A DNA stretch of 64,000 nt from Beaufortia kweichowensis. Lineage: Eukaryota; Chordata; Actinopteri; Cypriniformes; Gastromyzontidae. Location of the stretch: positions 13,929,879 to 13,993,878 of the forward strand of contig CM032808.1 of assembly GCA_019155185.1 (NCBI GenBank). The letters run 5' to 3'. This document shows positions 13,695 to 57,810 of the stretch, piece by piece. The position numbers and the translations under genes are program-made. The number at the start of each line of letters is the position of its first letter. Within the stretch, counting starts at the first letter, position 1. A model generated the notes under the pieces. It did no database searches, had not been told where the DNA came from, and worked only from the letters and a program-made list of their open reading frames with translations.

Positions 13695-14223
13695 TGGATA
13701 AGCTTCTTTCTCACAGTGCTATGAAAAAAGCCAAAGCTCAGATCAGGTGTCAGTGAATTCAGGCTGGTCTGGAAACAGTCTGAACTGAATATTAAAGATG
13801 TGAGGATCGCTCTACCACAGATGCATCTGAATGCTGCTGATAGACAGGTTACATTAAGGAATAGTTATTGACATCATTTACTCTTATTTATGTTTGACAC
13901 CAGACATTTTTTTTTCCAGACATAAGTTTATAATGATTGCAAAAAACAACAAATGGATTGTGCACTACTGCTTTTTCGAAACTTCTCAATCGCTTTGTGT
14001 GAACACGCTGATGTTTTGCCTCTCATTGCACGTTATGCATATTTCAACTGTGGCACTGTCACATTCAGTCTGTTTCTTATATTATTAGATGAGTTTAGAT
14101 AACTTGATCTATAGGACACAAGTCATATAATTAAATGTCTCATACCCTCAGATTTTATACCATTTTCTCATAAAGTGCTGATGTAAGTCCAAGCCATCGG
14201 ATAAACTGACAGGTGCATTTTGT

Positions 14224-14290
14224 CACTACTATCTATATGTAAAGCTACTTTACATCAGTGCAAAACTGTGAAAAGTGATGCATTTATATT
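14224..14290 (+). mobile_element. SINE tail relic
   Basis: GTAAAGCTACTTTACATCAG and GTGAAAAGTGATGCATTTAT resemble the fish SINE tail with GTAAAGCTGCTTT and GTGAAAAGCGCTA-type words. It shares CACTACTATCTATATGTA with 16,052-16,069. Confidence 0.4.
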
Positions 14291-14929
14291 TTATTGAACA
14301 TTTAAGGTGCATGTCCACTGCTTTCTTGTGCTTTTTGGAGCTGGTGGTATAAATCATAAGCCACTTTTCATATATCTGATCTCTTATTGTGTTTTATTTT
14401 AAAAAAAGAATACATTTTGGGGTAAATGTTTTTTTTAATATATCTTTCCCTCAGACAGAATTTATAGATTTGATTTGTTCTTTATGTAAGCTTGTTATCT
14501 ATCACTTTTCTTTGAGCAAATGAAACCGGTTTTGCTCAGCCGGTCACCTTTGAATCGTGTCACGCCCTTCTTGTGATTATATAAATGTTTCCATTACACC
14601 ACATGGCGAAGGTGTGAAAAGGTGTCTTTTATTTGGTTTTATCCATCAAAGCTTGTGTTTGTCAAGAAATCGATGGCAATGAATCACAAGCCCGAGTGAT
14701 TTACAGAACGATTACTCAATTGATTAACCTAATGAATCATATCATCCATCCAATTATCCAGCAGACCCTCTCAACTATAGACCCCTGAAGATCAATCACC
14801 TGCTGCGCTGAAGGACAACAATATTTCAGTCCTGGTTAACAAGACTACAACTGATGGAGAAACACAGGTGACATGCAAACAATCCTGTGTAGTATGACGT
14901 GTTTCCATCACCGCTGTCATTTCTGTGTT

Positions 14930-15018
14930 ACTGTAACTTAATTGGTTGAGTATTGTGTTCGTAATGCTAAGGTCATGAGTGATATGGATGAAAGCATCTG
15001 CCAAATACATAAATGTAG
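14930..15018 (+). mobile_element. tRNA-derived SINE with L2-like tail
   Basis: CTGTAACTTAATTGGTTGAG (box A-like), TAATGCTAAGGTCATGAGT (toward box B) and the tail GGATGAAAGCATCTGCCAAA. Short and internally deleted. Same family as 32,955-33,062. Confidence 0.65.
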
Positions 15019-15194
15019 GTTAGGGTTAATTTCCCAACAAACACATTTCCCAACCTTTCTCTGACGCTATGAAAGATTCAGTACATCACATGCTTATTAT
15101 AAACACGTTCACCATCTCCGATTTGTCTGTCTAGAGCCGTGAGACTTTCGTTGTGTGATTTGTCTGGCTGTAATCGTGTCTGGTGTCAAGTGTC

Positions 15195-15245
15195 TCAGAC
15201 GTCTCCGATGGGCATGAAGATCACCATGGGTACCGACAGTTGGCC
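15195..15245 (-). other. Possible terminal exon fragment (unproven)
   Basis: A good acceptor (minus strand CTTTGTTTTTGCAG) is followed by 16 codons, GQLSVPMVIFMPIGDV, and TGA. I recognise no protein ending this way. In the +1 frame the open reading continues longer. It may be a cryptic site in intergenic DNA. Confidence 0.12.
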
Positions 15246-16000
15246 CTGCAAAAACAAAGATTATGCCATGGAGCCGGAATGTGAGGGGGACGATATCTCT
15301 GTCTGAGAGAAAAAGAGATCTGAGCTGTTGCTGCAGTTGGTCTTGTGTCACGGCTCTTCTCGTGAGACGTCTGAGGGAGACGCTTTGGAGAGCTCTGGAA
15401 TTTACAAGTCGGGAGGGTTTTGCTAACAGGGAGTCGCTGTGTGACACGTGAATCCTAGAGTTTCGCATTTGAGTTGTCTTGCTGTGACGGTCTTTAAACA
15501 CTTTCATCCCTAGTGTTTGGTGTTTACAGAGTAATTCTGTATAGTGTTAGTGAAATGTCAAATTTAGGAAAATTTTGGCCAATATCAATGGCAGACACGA
15601 GTTACTGTTACTGTTATTTTATTATTCACTTTAATCATTTATAGTTAAATTCAAATCTGATTATGATTATGATATTATAATGTATTGATGAAAAGGTCTT
15701 GTGACTCAAAAATAAATATTTGACAAATATTTAGAATAATAAATAAATAATACGAAATACATATCACAACAATAAACATAACTTTCATAAAAAAAAATAC
15801 TAATACTAATATTTTATGGCTTCAGAAGACTTGAAATCTATTGGACACGAATCATAGGACAAAATGTCTTTTAATCTACTAACTTTTTTTATTAATATTT
15901 ACTTTTGTTTTTATGTTTTCTATAGTTTTCATAATTTAAGTCTTTACTTTAATTATTTACTTTCATAATTAAATTCACAATTAAAGTCTATACTTGTCTC

Positions 16001-16045
16001 TAATATTTGTAAGTCACTTTGGATAAAAGCGTCAGCTAAATATAC
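16001..16045 (+). mobile_element. Fish SINE/L2 3' tail
   Basis: Contains GTAAGTCACTTTGGATAAAA followed by GCGTCAGCTAAAT, the conserved 3' tail common to fish L2-dependent SINEs. No tRNA head is visible. Confidence 0.7.
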
Positions 16046-16369
16046 TTTTTTCACTACTATCTATATGTATGAAATGTTGGCGTCTTTAGAAGCATTTTTT
16101 TAAAACAGACCAAACAAATGGGCATTGAACTAAACTAAACACAAAACTTTTTTAAATAATCTATTTATGCTGTAAAGATTGCATCCAACATTTTTTAACA
16201 AAATGTACAAAAAAATCCATCAAAATGTGAGCAGCAGTCAATCAGAGATATAAAGTCATCCTATGACACAAGTCATACAAACACAAACTTCACATCAATA
16301 TGTTGATGCTTTACCTTGGGTAAAAATCACTGTGACTTCAGAAATAATTGTCTTAATAATAATGACAAC

Positions 16370-16690
16370 AGATGCTGCTGGCGGCCCTGCCTGGCTTTGA
16401 TTGCGTGACCCGCTGACCTTTGCCTTTATTTGAGAGCGCACGGGTCGCCATAAATGAACGGCGTCCGTCTCCACCAGACTGAGGTTATGAGGGATTATTG
16501 ACCGGGCTTTTATAAATATTTAATGCTCACATTAAAAACTATGGCAGAAGATGGCCATTAGGCCGCTGTAATAAAGAGGCTTTCTGTGTGATTGAGTGGG
16601 GTGAGACAGAGCCGGGGCCGATCAGGGGACACTCTTTGATGAAGACGCAACAGAACACGGGCAGACCAGGTTCTGTCCTCGCGTTTATTT
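16370..16690. promoter_or_regulatory. Candidate conserved non-coding block
   Basis: G+C-richer unique sequence between AT-rich flanks, with TTTATAAATATTTAATG and GGCCATTAGGCCG words. No ORF or repeat explains it. Confidence 0.3.
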
Positions 16691-17039
16691 AATACAGGGA
16701 GAACACGCGGCACGGCCGGACGGTAGACGGACGCTGCGCTTCTGCTCGGCAGCTGTCCGGCGTAATTGGTTCAGTGAATCTGACTTCATGTCTTTATGAC
16801 TGGTGATAGAGCACAGAGCAATTATTTCTAACTCTATAAAGCTTATAGTTTCTGCGGTTTGAAGCAAAACATCTTTTACATTAACGTATTCCCAAAACAC
16901 GGGCTCTTTCACTGGCCGTCGGTCGGGTTCAAGGATGATAAATGCTACTTCATACATATATAATGTGACTGCGGTCATTTTGTTTGTCTTTTGGTTTTAT
17001 TCGGTTATCCGAGATTGATATACTACGAAGAAACAGATG

Positions 17040-17560
17040 CTCACGTAGGACGCAGGAGCAGCGGACGTTTGCGCGCGTAAATGGCACGCGACCAAAAATC
17101 GATCCCTAATCTGATTGGGGGATGTTTTATTTCCTCTGATAGGATTTAGATTTTCTCTGAAGCAATTTCTCGGCTGGATAAAAGAAGCCGTTTAGGCGGA
17201 GAACAGCCGATTCTCAGGGCCCGTATAAAAACAGGGGCAGCGCGCTATTGTCCCGGTTTGTTCATTGTGCTAATTGTAGGAGACACAGATAGACCCGCAC
17301 AATGTCCTCGCTAGGTAGGCGCTGCGGTTATCTGGCTACACATCACCCGGTCCAGGCAAATAGGCACAACAGATCACATTCAAATGCTGTTCTCTGGCAT
17401 ATTGACACTCCGGCTATCAGCCGGGTCTCTTATCTGACTGAAGCTCTGATCTATGCCGGCGGGCGGCCGCATAATAACCCGCAAATCAGTTATGCAGAGA
17501 GTCGGCCTCTTTTTAATTGTCCACATTGTGAGTAAGAAAACACAGCGCAAACACGCTCCT
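17040..17560. promoter_or_regulatory. Candidate conserved non-coding block
   Basis: CpG-bearing unique sequence with GTGCTAATTGTAGG and CGTATAAAAACAGG (TATA-like, about 17,222-17,235). It may act as a promoter or enhancer; no coding potential recognised. Confidence 0.3.
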
Positions 17561-18149
17561 CTTGATGAGAAATTGACATTTTCTGACCTACCATCCAAAG
17601 GCACTCGGAGAGCCAGATAAGATACGTGGTTGTTTTAAAAGAGGAGGGTATTATTCTAAAAGTGTATAGATGAGAATGGATTGAAGACTGTGACTGTGAA
17701 CTATGAAGGGTCTGAAGCTCCTTTAGACAAGTGATAACCTTGACGTTGACTATTTATTTGCGGTCAGTTAGAAAGTCACTGACAACAGAATTGTGATTTA
17801 TATGAGAAATGATTCAGGGTTAGTGTTAGTTGAAATTTTGAGGTGAACTTTTATGTCTAAATGAGTACAATGGGTAAAAAGTCAAAATGTATCGGTGTGA
17901 ATAGCCAACATTAACCATTTAAAGTCACGATGCCGTATGTATGTTGACTTTTGCTCTTGATAGCTATTGCATGCAGGTGTGAGATGTATATAGTGTTCTG
18001 TGAATATTTAAAACTTTACAAACACTTGCACAAACAAATGGAATAACCCAACAGAGGTGTTGCTGAGTGCTTGATCTCAAGTGGCTTATTCCTTTTATAA
18101 TTTAGTAAATAAATGCATAATTTATGCATATGATTATTATAGGAAATAC

Positions 18150-18350
18150 AAAATAAAATATTGTCATTATTTATTCACTCTCATGTCAGTACAAACCTGT
18201 ATGACTTTCTTTCTTTTGCAGAGCACAAAAGAAGATATTTTGAGAAATGTCTCTCAGGGGTTTTGTCTCTATACAATGTAAGTCAATGGAGGTCAATGTT
18301 GTATGGTCACCAACATTCTTCAAAATATCTTCTTTTGTGTTCTGCATCGG
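18150..18350. mobile_element. Foldback (palindromic) DNA element, copy B
   Basis: The left arm TTTCTTTCTTTTGCAGAGCA and AAAAGAAGATATTTTGAG pair with the right arm CAAAATATCTTCTTTTGTGT and TTCTGCAT. The outer right arm is missing. The middle contains GTAAGTCAATGGAGGTCAAT, the usual loop of this family. Confidence 0.8.
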
Positions 18351-19782
18351 TGTTTGTGGACATTGCCTTGATTGGAGCTCATCCAATCAGATTTTAGTTC
18401 AAGAAGTCTCTCTAGTTATTTGGCAACAACGTGCACTAAAATAAGGCACAAAAGTATATTTGACTGCCGTACGTCCCCGTTTAAAAGAGCCTGTGAATTC
18501 AGATGTAGGCATCACATCTGACTGTCCTCCTTTAGCCTGTAATTGCTCAACTTACATTTCAAACACGGGACTCAACGAGGCGTCCAGTCGAGCGGCTTCC
18601 TGATGAGAAGCGGACAGTGAAGCTCATTTCTACAGTCAGCTCGCTAATGACCTTCAACAAGGTTAGCAGCAGAACCGTCCTCCACGTTCACCCTCCGCCG
18701 GAGCCGCGCTACCAGTGGGCTAATGATGCATGCATGACTGACAAACCCCATGTGGATCTGCAGGTTGTAATTCACATCATGTGTTGATGAAGAGGTGCAC
18801 CTACTCCACTAATGATATCTTGTTAATGTTGATGGAATTGAGACTCTCCAATCTGCAGGTGTCACAATTCGGCGGTCCGGACGAAACGAAATATCTCCAG
18901 CGGATGCCGAAACGGGAGCGTCCGGAGCGAAATGGCAGTTGTTCTTCAGGGATCAATGAGTTGACCAGGACGCCTCAAGAGACAGACGTTTCTTTCAGGA
19001 ATTCACAGAAGTGGAAGATGAAAGCGACGTGTCACCAGCTCACCCAAAAACACCCGGTCGTGAGAGTTTTAACCAAGGCCACGTGAAGGCCGAGGCGACA
19101 GACGGAGAGGACGGCCATCTTGCCCTGCTCTGATCTCTTCTGACATCCCTGCACATTCACGTTCTGTTGTTAATTGTTGTGTATTTTTGTCTCTTGTCCT
19201 GACTTTTATTGTGCATTGACAAAATATTTTTCAGTTTTTTTCCTAGTTAAAATATCACATTGTAGCAACAAAATCTAAGTTACTATATTCATTTTGTTAT
19301 AATTACTTTTGTAAACTCTTGCAAATAATAAAATGTTTAATTAAAATAAAGTGTTTTCAAAGTTATTTTAGCAATAAAATGCATGGTAAAAAAGGTTGTA
19401 AACCGGTGTTTCTATTTACTGTATTAACTGTGTATTTTACTGGATTTCTGAATTAACCAATCATTGTATTGTATAACTGTGTATTTGTAATTGTGAATAT
19501 TTTATAATTGTATATAATTGCTGATTTTTCAGCTGTATGTGTCACTTATTATGCAACAGTGGTATACAACAAACCCCATAATTTTATAATGACATATTGT
19601 TTAAAGCATTTGAACAAAGTTGTTAAGATTTATGCTGTATGCTGAATCTTTTACTATGATTATATTTAAAATACAAAATATTTTTAGGATTGTGTGCATA
19701 TGTTTTCACATCTGTACTCTCATATGTATTTTATGTAACATGAATTTTCATACTTTGACAAATACTTTTTGGAATGTCAAAC

Positions 19783-19860
19783 TGTCATCTCCTAATATTT
19801 GTAAGTCGCTGTGGATAAAAGCGTCAGCTAAATGCCTAAATGTAAATGTATGTAAATGTT
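19783..19860 (+). mobile_element. Fish SINE/L2 3' tail
   Basis: TTTGTAAGTCGCTGTGGATA, then AAAGCGTCAGCTAAATGCC and a TGTAAATG-rich end. It shares the preceding CTAATATTTGTAAGTC with the 16-kb copy. Confidence 0.75.
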
Positions 19861-20487
19861 ATCAGGGAAAACAGACCAAAATAAATTCACAGGAGGATAT
19901 GAGTCACAGACAAGAAATACTTTAATTAAATATTATGTAAAATGAACAACTTTGTACAATAAAATGTAAAAATGTGGCCATAAAACAACCAAATAAAATT
20001 ATACACGAGCTATACATTTCCCTTACAAAGTTCTTTTCACGCTTGGTGAAATGATCCAGGATGACAAAACGCATGACTTCATTAGACTAAACACAGAAAG
20101 GATGAAGTGCACAAACGCACTTCACGTAACCTTGAGCTTTCCTTACGTTCAGCGTGACCTTGTCGGCTCCTCCAGTCGGCCGAGCTTTGTTGAGCCATCA
20201 CAAAGCAAATACATTGTACATTCATCATTTCGGCTCTATTTGCTTCCTGCAGCTAAAGGAAACTCGTGTGCCAAACATCCGCTCTCGGTTCCAATCAGAA
20301 AGAGCAGCTGAACTTTACAACAGGAGATTCACCGAACATTGAGAGCAAAGAAAGAGAGTTACAAATGAGTGGGTTTAGTTTTCTTTAAGGAAAGATGATT
20401 TTAACTATGCTACTTTGTCATGGCTTACTTACAAAATGTCATTTACAATATAGAACATCTCCATATATGATACAAAAACTATTTGTT

Positions 20488-20493
20488 TTTATT
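20488..20493 (-). terminator. Candidate distal polyadenylation signal
   Basis: The minus strand reads CGGGAATAAAAACAA, about 1.9 kb after the stop, followed within 30 nt by T-rich sequence. I used it to set the inferred 3' UTR end. Confidence 0.4.
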
Positions 20494-20591
20494 CCCGTTC
20501 GGCTTTACTCGAGGAAACTGAGTCAAATCAACGTTAAAAAAGACAAACTGACAAAATAGTCCGAAAAGATGAGGGGTCACAATAATTATTT

Positions 20592-20597
20592 TTTATT
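20592..20597 (-). terminator. Candidate distal polyadenylation signal
   Basis: AATAAA on the minus strand, about 1.8 kb after the stop, in AT-rich sequence. Confidence 0.35.
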
Positions 20598-21936
20598 TTA
20601 GTAAAAAATGTTTGTGCTTTTTACACCATTGATCTGAATGGAATAATGAGAGTCATTGTGGTGAAGGTTTGTCATTAAAACAGCAGAAAGGTTCCTCTCA
20701 TGAGAATCACTTCAAGCCTTCCACAGTTTTTTTTCTGACATATTTTAATAAACATTATTAACCGATGTATATCTCCATTCCGGATAATTTTTTCATTCCT
20801 TTTTTCCATCTTGATCCCTGTAAACACGGTCGAGTTATGTGGCAAAGTCATGGTGGCAGGTAAAAATGACTTTTTACATTCTACAAAAACAAAATTTACA
20901 ACCACAATTGGATTCCCCCCCTGGGGCGGCTGGACATGCACTTTATCTACTAATATTATTACAGTCAGGTGACACAAACAATTTAATTGACTATACAACA
21001 AACAGTTTTCTTTCAAAAAAGTACTTTTTTTAGATAACTTAAAAATTAATATAAAAATAAACAATGGATTTGACTGCTCCTCGAAATAGCAAATAAACAT
21101 ACAAACAAATAAAAAAATGGACGGAAGGTTTTTGATGACGTAACAAAACTTTTGAATTACAAATAAAAAGGCGCAGACGATATACATTATATATATATAT
21201 ATCGATACAAAACATCGGACGCTGTGATTCTTGGCTAAACCTTCATCGTAATATCGGCCATGAAAAACGATACACGTGATCAAATAAAACGCAATGGAAA
21301 GCAATATACAAAATTTCAAAGATAAATACAATATTTATAATTGATATGTTACAAAAAATTCCCTCAGTGACCGCAAGTGTTTGTGTGAAAGTGTTGCGAT
21401 GTATAAGACCGTTTTACTCCTAACATCAGGAATAAAACTCTGTACTAAATATTTAAGTGAATCTGGAAAATTCAAGACAAGTGTATAAATATTTAGCTAC
21501 AACTTTGGCAAAATCACAAAAGTCTACAATTGTATAACCACATACAAAACACATTAGGGAATAAGGAGCTAGAGGGTAAAGGACAACTTTCTGGTACAAG
21601 AAACAGACTTCACAGTAGCCTAAGAATGCAATAGTATACAGTGCTAGCAAAAAGTTGAAAAACATTGCAGGTCACACTCGCTTTACAAGAAGCTTTAGCA
21701 GTGGAAATATTGTCTTTTTTTTCTTTTTTGTCTTTTTTAACCAACAGACAGTGGCGCTTCATCTCTGTTAGTGTGCTTGTCGAAGGCAAGAGAAGATTTT
21801 TCGCGATATCAAAGTTACAACTTCTACCTACAATAAGTTACAAAGTCCACGTTACGATTTCCTCCTCGCGCCGCTCGCTCGCTCTCCCTTGCCTTTCCTT
21901 TCCATTTATAAATCATATATCTTATATTATTTCCAG

Positions 21937-21942
21937 TTTATT
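21937..21942 (-). terminator. Candidate proximal polyadenylation signal of ebf3
   Basis: The minus strand reads AATAAA in the context GAGCCAATAAACTGG, about 470 nt after the stop codon. Use would give a short 3' UTR form. Confidence 0.35.
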
Positions 21943-22412
21943 GGCTCTGTATATATTGGCCCCCTTTTTCTTACCACAATCAAAAAATAAAACAACAAAC
22001 AAAAAATAATAATCATCCTAAAAAAAAACAGGAAAATGAATTCACATTATGAAGATGTGCAGAGCAAGCACATCCGTGAAAGAGAAACATTCTTACACAT
22101 TTTTACTCAGTGTTTCATTGAATGGCATATCCCACACATAGCAAGAACTAGACATAGCCAAGATTAAACCAGAAATGTTTATACAAAATAGGTACGTTTT
22201 CTTCTTTTTTTCCTTCGAGGTCGACAAATGTGAAAATATGACAAGGGATTCAGTCAATAAAATGAAATTGTTCGTGTCAATTTCTATCGTTTGAATAAAA
22301 GTGTCTTTTTCCTCTGGATGACTGAATTAGCTGCTGATGGCGAATGACGACTTCCGGGTGAATCCTCCTCGATGTACTGCGCTCACCGCTTTACAAGGGA
22401 AGGGAGTGCAGT

Positions 22413-53904
<31,492 letters not shown>

Positions 53905-55949
53905 CTGAAAGAGAAAACAGAGCAGAAAAACTCCACGTTAGACAATCAATCCGGCAAAAAACAGCCAAAACTCACACAGAAGAATCGATGCGGGCAAAAA
54001 AACGCGCTTCACAGCGGTCCGAACTTTCTCACAAAGTACACAAAAGCGTGATCAAACAGACAGCTGGACTCACCTTGTTTCTAAACAATTCCCATCAGAG
54101 TAATGATCATTAATGTTTTGTTCCTCACCCTCCCACGACCTCCCCGTCTCTCTGTGTTTCAGTCTGTCCGTGCGGCTTACGCATCCAAATCCCACAGTTC
54201 CCCACAGAACCCATCTGCCCGTCACTGACAGGAAGTCAGTTAATATTCCTCCCCCTCTTTCTTTCTCTCTTCTACCCTGTAATTAAGGCCTAACGTGCTC
54301 AATGGGGAGGTAAAGCAGCACACCTGAGCCCTGCTCATCACAGACCGGAGGACGAGACCTAACGGGCCGCAAACGTACAGTCCTGTTAGACAATTAGACA
54401 CACCCTGCCACCAGGACAACAGCACCCGGTAATTATTGCACAAATTACTAACTGCATAATCTGTTCGGCAAATGTCATGTGCGCGGGAGAGCCGGTGAGG
54501 GTCCCATCGGGCACGCACACCTCCAGACCTCAAATCTGCTGTTTTGAAGAGGTGAAGTCTTATTATTGAGATGCTTAAAGAGTCGTTCACGAGAGGTGAC
54601 GGAAAGGAAGACAGATAAGAGGGCTTAAGAAAAGAGGAAGAAGAGAAGAGCCTCATACAGCTGGTGACACACTCGGCACCAGACAACTTGTGGAAAAATA
54701 AATGGAGACGTACAGCTCAATATAAAGAAATGACCTGAAATATAGTGACAAAAAATTTCAATCTTTGACACATATCAACCAACATGTCCACCAAATAAAA
54801 AATTATTTTATCTCCTCTAGTTTATTCCCAGTCCAGCCCAAATTTCTATTTGTATATGTATGTCCATGTACACCAATATTTACCCCAGAAGTCCACCCGA
54901 GAGGGCCTCACGGCCTCGGTAAAGGTCCCCGGTCCTTTCCCGCACGTTACGATGTCATGCATTGTAGATTGCGCTGGCTGTTGAGATAACGCATGTATTT
55001 CACTAGGTAAACAGCGCGTGTATGCAGGTTGAAGTCACTTATTCGGACGTTCCAATGGGACCGCCAGCCAAGCAATACATCACTGTGTGAAATGACATCC
55101 GCAACCCTGAACCTTCTCCACTTCCAATTCTCATTTATATACAGTCACCCTTTCCTCGCAACGGGGCGGGAATGTTGAGGATTGAGACAGATTGAGAAAA
55201 AGTAGGAGAAAGAAGAAGCCCCGGAGGTGGCCTTGGTAGTTTCAGAAAATTTTTAGCGACCGGCATCAATAAAAAATGAATTTGAACATCGCCGGGGTTG
55301 GTGTAAAGAAAGATGGCCCTCATAACACCCGGAAAAGGACAAGAATGGGTGTTTGTCGTCATTAGAACATTAGCTTTAATTGTGTACAGTGTGTGTATGG
55401 GTGATGTTGGACAGGCCATTATCAGAATGAGTATTACGAGGTGTAATTCGCAGCCCTGTTTTTATTTCCCCGTAGAGCTGTAATGTTTCACAGCAGGTAT
55501 CAGAGTAAATCAAGCCTGAAATATAGCCTTTATTTACCTCTCTCTCTATCTTTCTCTCTCTCTTTTCAATCGTTCTGTAGCTGCCAACAAATGACTTCAC
55601 ACGCATGTACACAGGTGAACGGTCGTACATTTGAACAACAAAAACACAAAAACTTTTTTATGCTTCACCTTCCAAAGTTACATATAGAGATTAATATTAG
55701 TTATAAGAGGGTTTTTTTAATCATGCAAAAAATGCAGCTTTGCATCTAACCAAAATTTCAATTTCCCATCTCTAACCTAAATATAAAAAACAGCCACATA
55801 CACAAATACACTCACTCACAATTAACGTCAAAGCAAATCAAATTCAATTAAATTCATAATAAATGAAACAACACGGTATTATCACCGACAAGCTAATGTG
55901 TACAAGTACTTGAAAACACCCAAACAGACACACACACTCCTCATTAAGA

Positions 55950-56520
55950 GCCCGTTCAGCGTCGACACGCTCGCTCAGGGTCTGTTTACCTCCGAGTTTG
56001 ATGAAGTGAATTTCTGAACAGAATCATATTCAGCTGCTGTCCACAACGGCACCGTAATTTCGTCTGAATTAGAAGCCGTTTCACTTCTGCACGGGGATCG
56101 GGTAAATTAGTCCTTTGTGAAAAGGCGAGCAATTACGGCCACGCGCTTCTCTCTCTAAATGGCTCCAGAACTTTGCGGCGATGTTCGGGACCGTCGGAAA
56201 TAAAGAAGGCAGTTAAATAGTCATTTAATGGAATATCAAGGCGAAAGCGGCATTAGATGCTGGCAAAGGCGGAGAAGAAAAAATTAACTGCAATTATGTT
56301 TGATTAAAGCTATCCTTCTCAATAATCAGCATTTGTGACAGGACACGGTACTCTAGTGGCCTTTGGGTGCCATGGAGATGTTGAGCAATATTAAGGCCAA
56401 TAAAGGGATATTAGCATAGCTAATTATGGAAGAGCTGTAGCCGGGAAAGAGGACCTCTGTGTATTGTAACACGCAAAATAATTGGCCCGGGCAGTTATCA
56501 ATTACAAGAGACACGAATTT
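55950..56520. promoter_or_regulatory. Strong candidate enhancer in intron 6
   Basis: About 570 bp, repeat-free, packed with homeodomain-type cores: TCTGAATTAGAAG, GTAAATTAGTCC, GCAATTACGGCC, TAGCTAATTATGG, TCAATTACAAG, plus CCAATAAAGG. It is flanked by less structured sequence. Of all intronic blocks this one reads most like a deeply conserved developmental enhancer. Conservation is not tested. Confidence 0.45.
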
Positions 56521-57417
56521 GGTTTGTCAGAGGAAAAAAACCAAGACGTGTTTAATTTTACATCCTCGCTTTTGTTCTTAACCGAAGACGAACGCTCTGA
56601 TTCCTGACTGCAACTTGTCGACAAATCAACGTTAAAATGATCAGGAGTAATTAATACAACCTGTCCTTCGCCGCTCTGACCAGACGGGGCAGAGGACGGA
56701 GGGAGAGGATACGGGGGGCTCGTCGTTTGAAAGGCTGAGGTAATTGAGAGGAAAAAAGGAGCAGGTTTCAAGCACATCAGCTCAATAACAGCCCTTAGCT
56801 CTTATCTTAACCTAAACCATCATTGGATCGTTTTCCTGCCCTCATTCAAAGAAGTCCCCCTCCCCGTCCTCTCCGTTAAACTAATCCCACTTCATTCAGC
56901 ACAAAAGACGTGAAAACAAATAAATGCAGGGGGCAATTCTGCTGTCATGTAAGCCTGTCATTACCTTGATCTGTCAAATTCAGCATCAGGAAAAATACTG
57001 CTGTTGGTTTTGGACGACACTGAATGAATGTTAGCTTTTCATACATTTTAAATGTCTCTAAATTACAAATTTTCCTTATTAAGAAAATACATAAATAAAC
57101 AACAATAAAAGTATAGTCAATATAGTCAATATATAAATATGTATACCTATAAAATAAATGTTAAAACATACCTCACATATTTTGGTCTTGGAAGAACCTG
57201 ATCACATATTTTTAAATATCTTGGACAAATGCTGAAATTTTGATTTTAAAGCCACATTTATAATTTAGAAATGATGGGATTTGCGCTCGTTTTTTAACAA
57301 CGCAATGTTGTTGTATTTAGACAACAGATGAAAAACTGCTGCTGTTTTTCCTTGTCGTCCCAAGACAGATGAGTGGATGTAAAGAGAGGTAAAGAAATAC
57401 AATGGCAGATGGGACTG

Positions 57418-57445
57418 TGTGTGTGCGTGTGTGTGTGTGTGCGTG
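57418..57445. repeat. (GT)n microsatellite, imperfect
   Basis: GTGTGTGTGCGTGTGTGTG-type run in intron 6. Confidence 0.9.
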
Positions 57446-57810
57446 AGCGGTCAGTGTGGACACTAATTGCTGTTCAGGCGTTAATGGTTAGGGCACAGCT
57501 GTGTGTCTGTGCTGAGTATTGATCACCAAGCAACTTTAGCTGATCAGAGCCCAGCCAGCCAGACAACACGCACACACGGACATGAGAACGTTCTGCTGAT
57601 TCCAGGTCCAGAAGCCGAGACGATACACAGGTCAATACAGATCGCATTTCCAAAATGCACAAGCTTTCTGTGTCAGCTCTCGCTTCTGATTGGCTGACAG
57701 GTCTGATTGCCTCTGATTGGCTCTTGAATCGTCTCTCTTTCTACTAGTACCAGACTTATAATTTTTCTTCACAGTCGTTGCTCTTGTGAGAATGTTAAAC
57801 TACTCTTGAA

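Larger units (their letters stand above)
1..20469. other. Downstream flank of ebf3, no recognised gene
   Basis: About 20 kb with only short open frames, none resembling a known protein. It holds microsatellites, SINE remnants and DNA transposon remnants listed separately, AT-rich tracts, and several G+C-richer unique blocks (6.44-6.96, 9.82-10.1, 16.37-16.68, 17.04-17.56, 18.5-19.1 kb). In human the gene on this side is MGMT. I looked for its conserved IPCHRV active-site exon and did not see it. Confidence 0.7.
20470..22412 (-). other. ebf3: ebf3 3' UTR, AT-rich, end inferred
   Basis: Starts right after the TAA. The sequence is unusually AT-rich and free of recognisable transposons, with homopolymer runs, as expected of a long regulatory UTR. 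Canonical minus-strand AATAAA hexamers occur at 21942-21937, 20597-20592 and 20493-20488. The last suggests an end near 20470, giving about 1.9 kb. An ATTAAA-type signal near 19922 could extend it. A 218-codon open frame (20675-21331, minus) lies inside; its Phe/Ile/Cys-rich content looks like chance in AT-rich DNA. The 5' limit is certain; the 3' limit is inferred. Confidence 0.7.

Noticed and set aside
18781..19086. 101-codon plus-strand open frame in the downstream flank
   Set aside because: Polar, low-complexity-like sequence with no recognised domain. The block may be non-coding regulatory DNA instead.
1..20469. mgmt, expected on this side from human gene order
   Set aside because: No IPCHRV-type active-site exon or other mgmt-like sequence seen. 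It may lie further out, or synteny may differ.
20675..21331. 218-codon minus-strand open frame
   Set aside because: It lies inside the AT-rich ebf3 3' UTR, is Phe/Ile/Cys/Lys-rich and resembles no family. Stop codons on this strand happen to be sparse. Better explained as chance.
54240..54686. 148-codon minus-strand open frame in intron 6
   Set aside because: No similarity to the missing EBF exons and no acceptor/donor pair that would join it in phase with exon 7.
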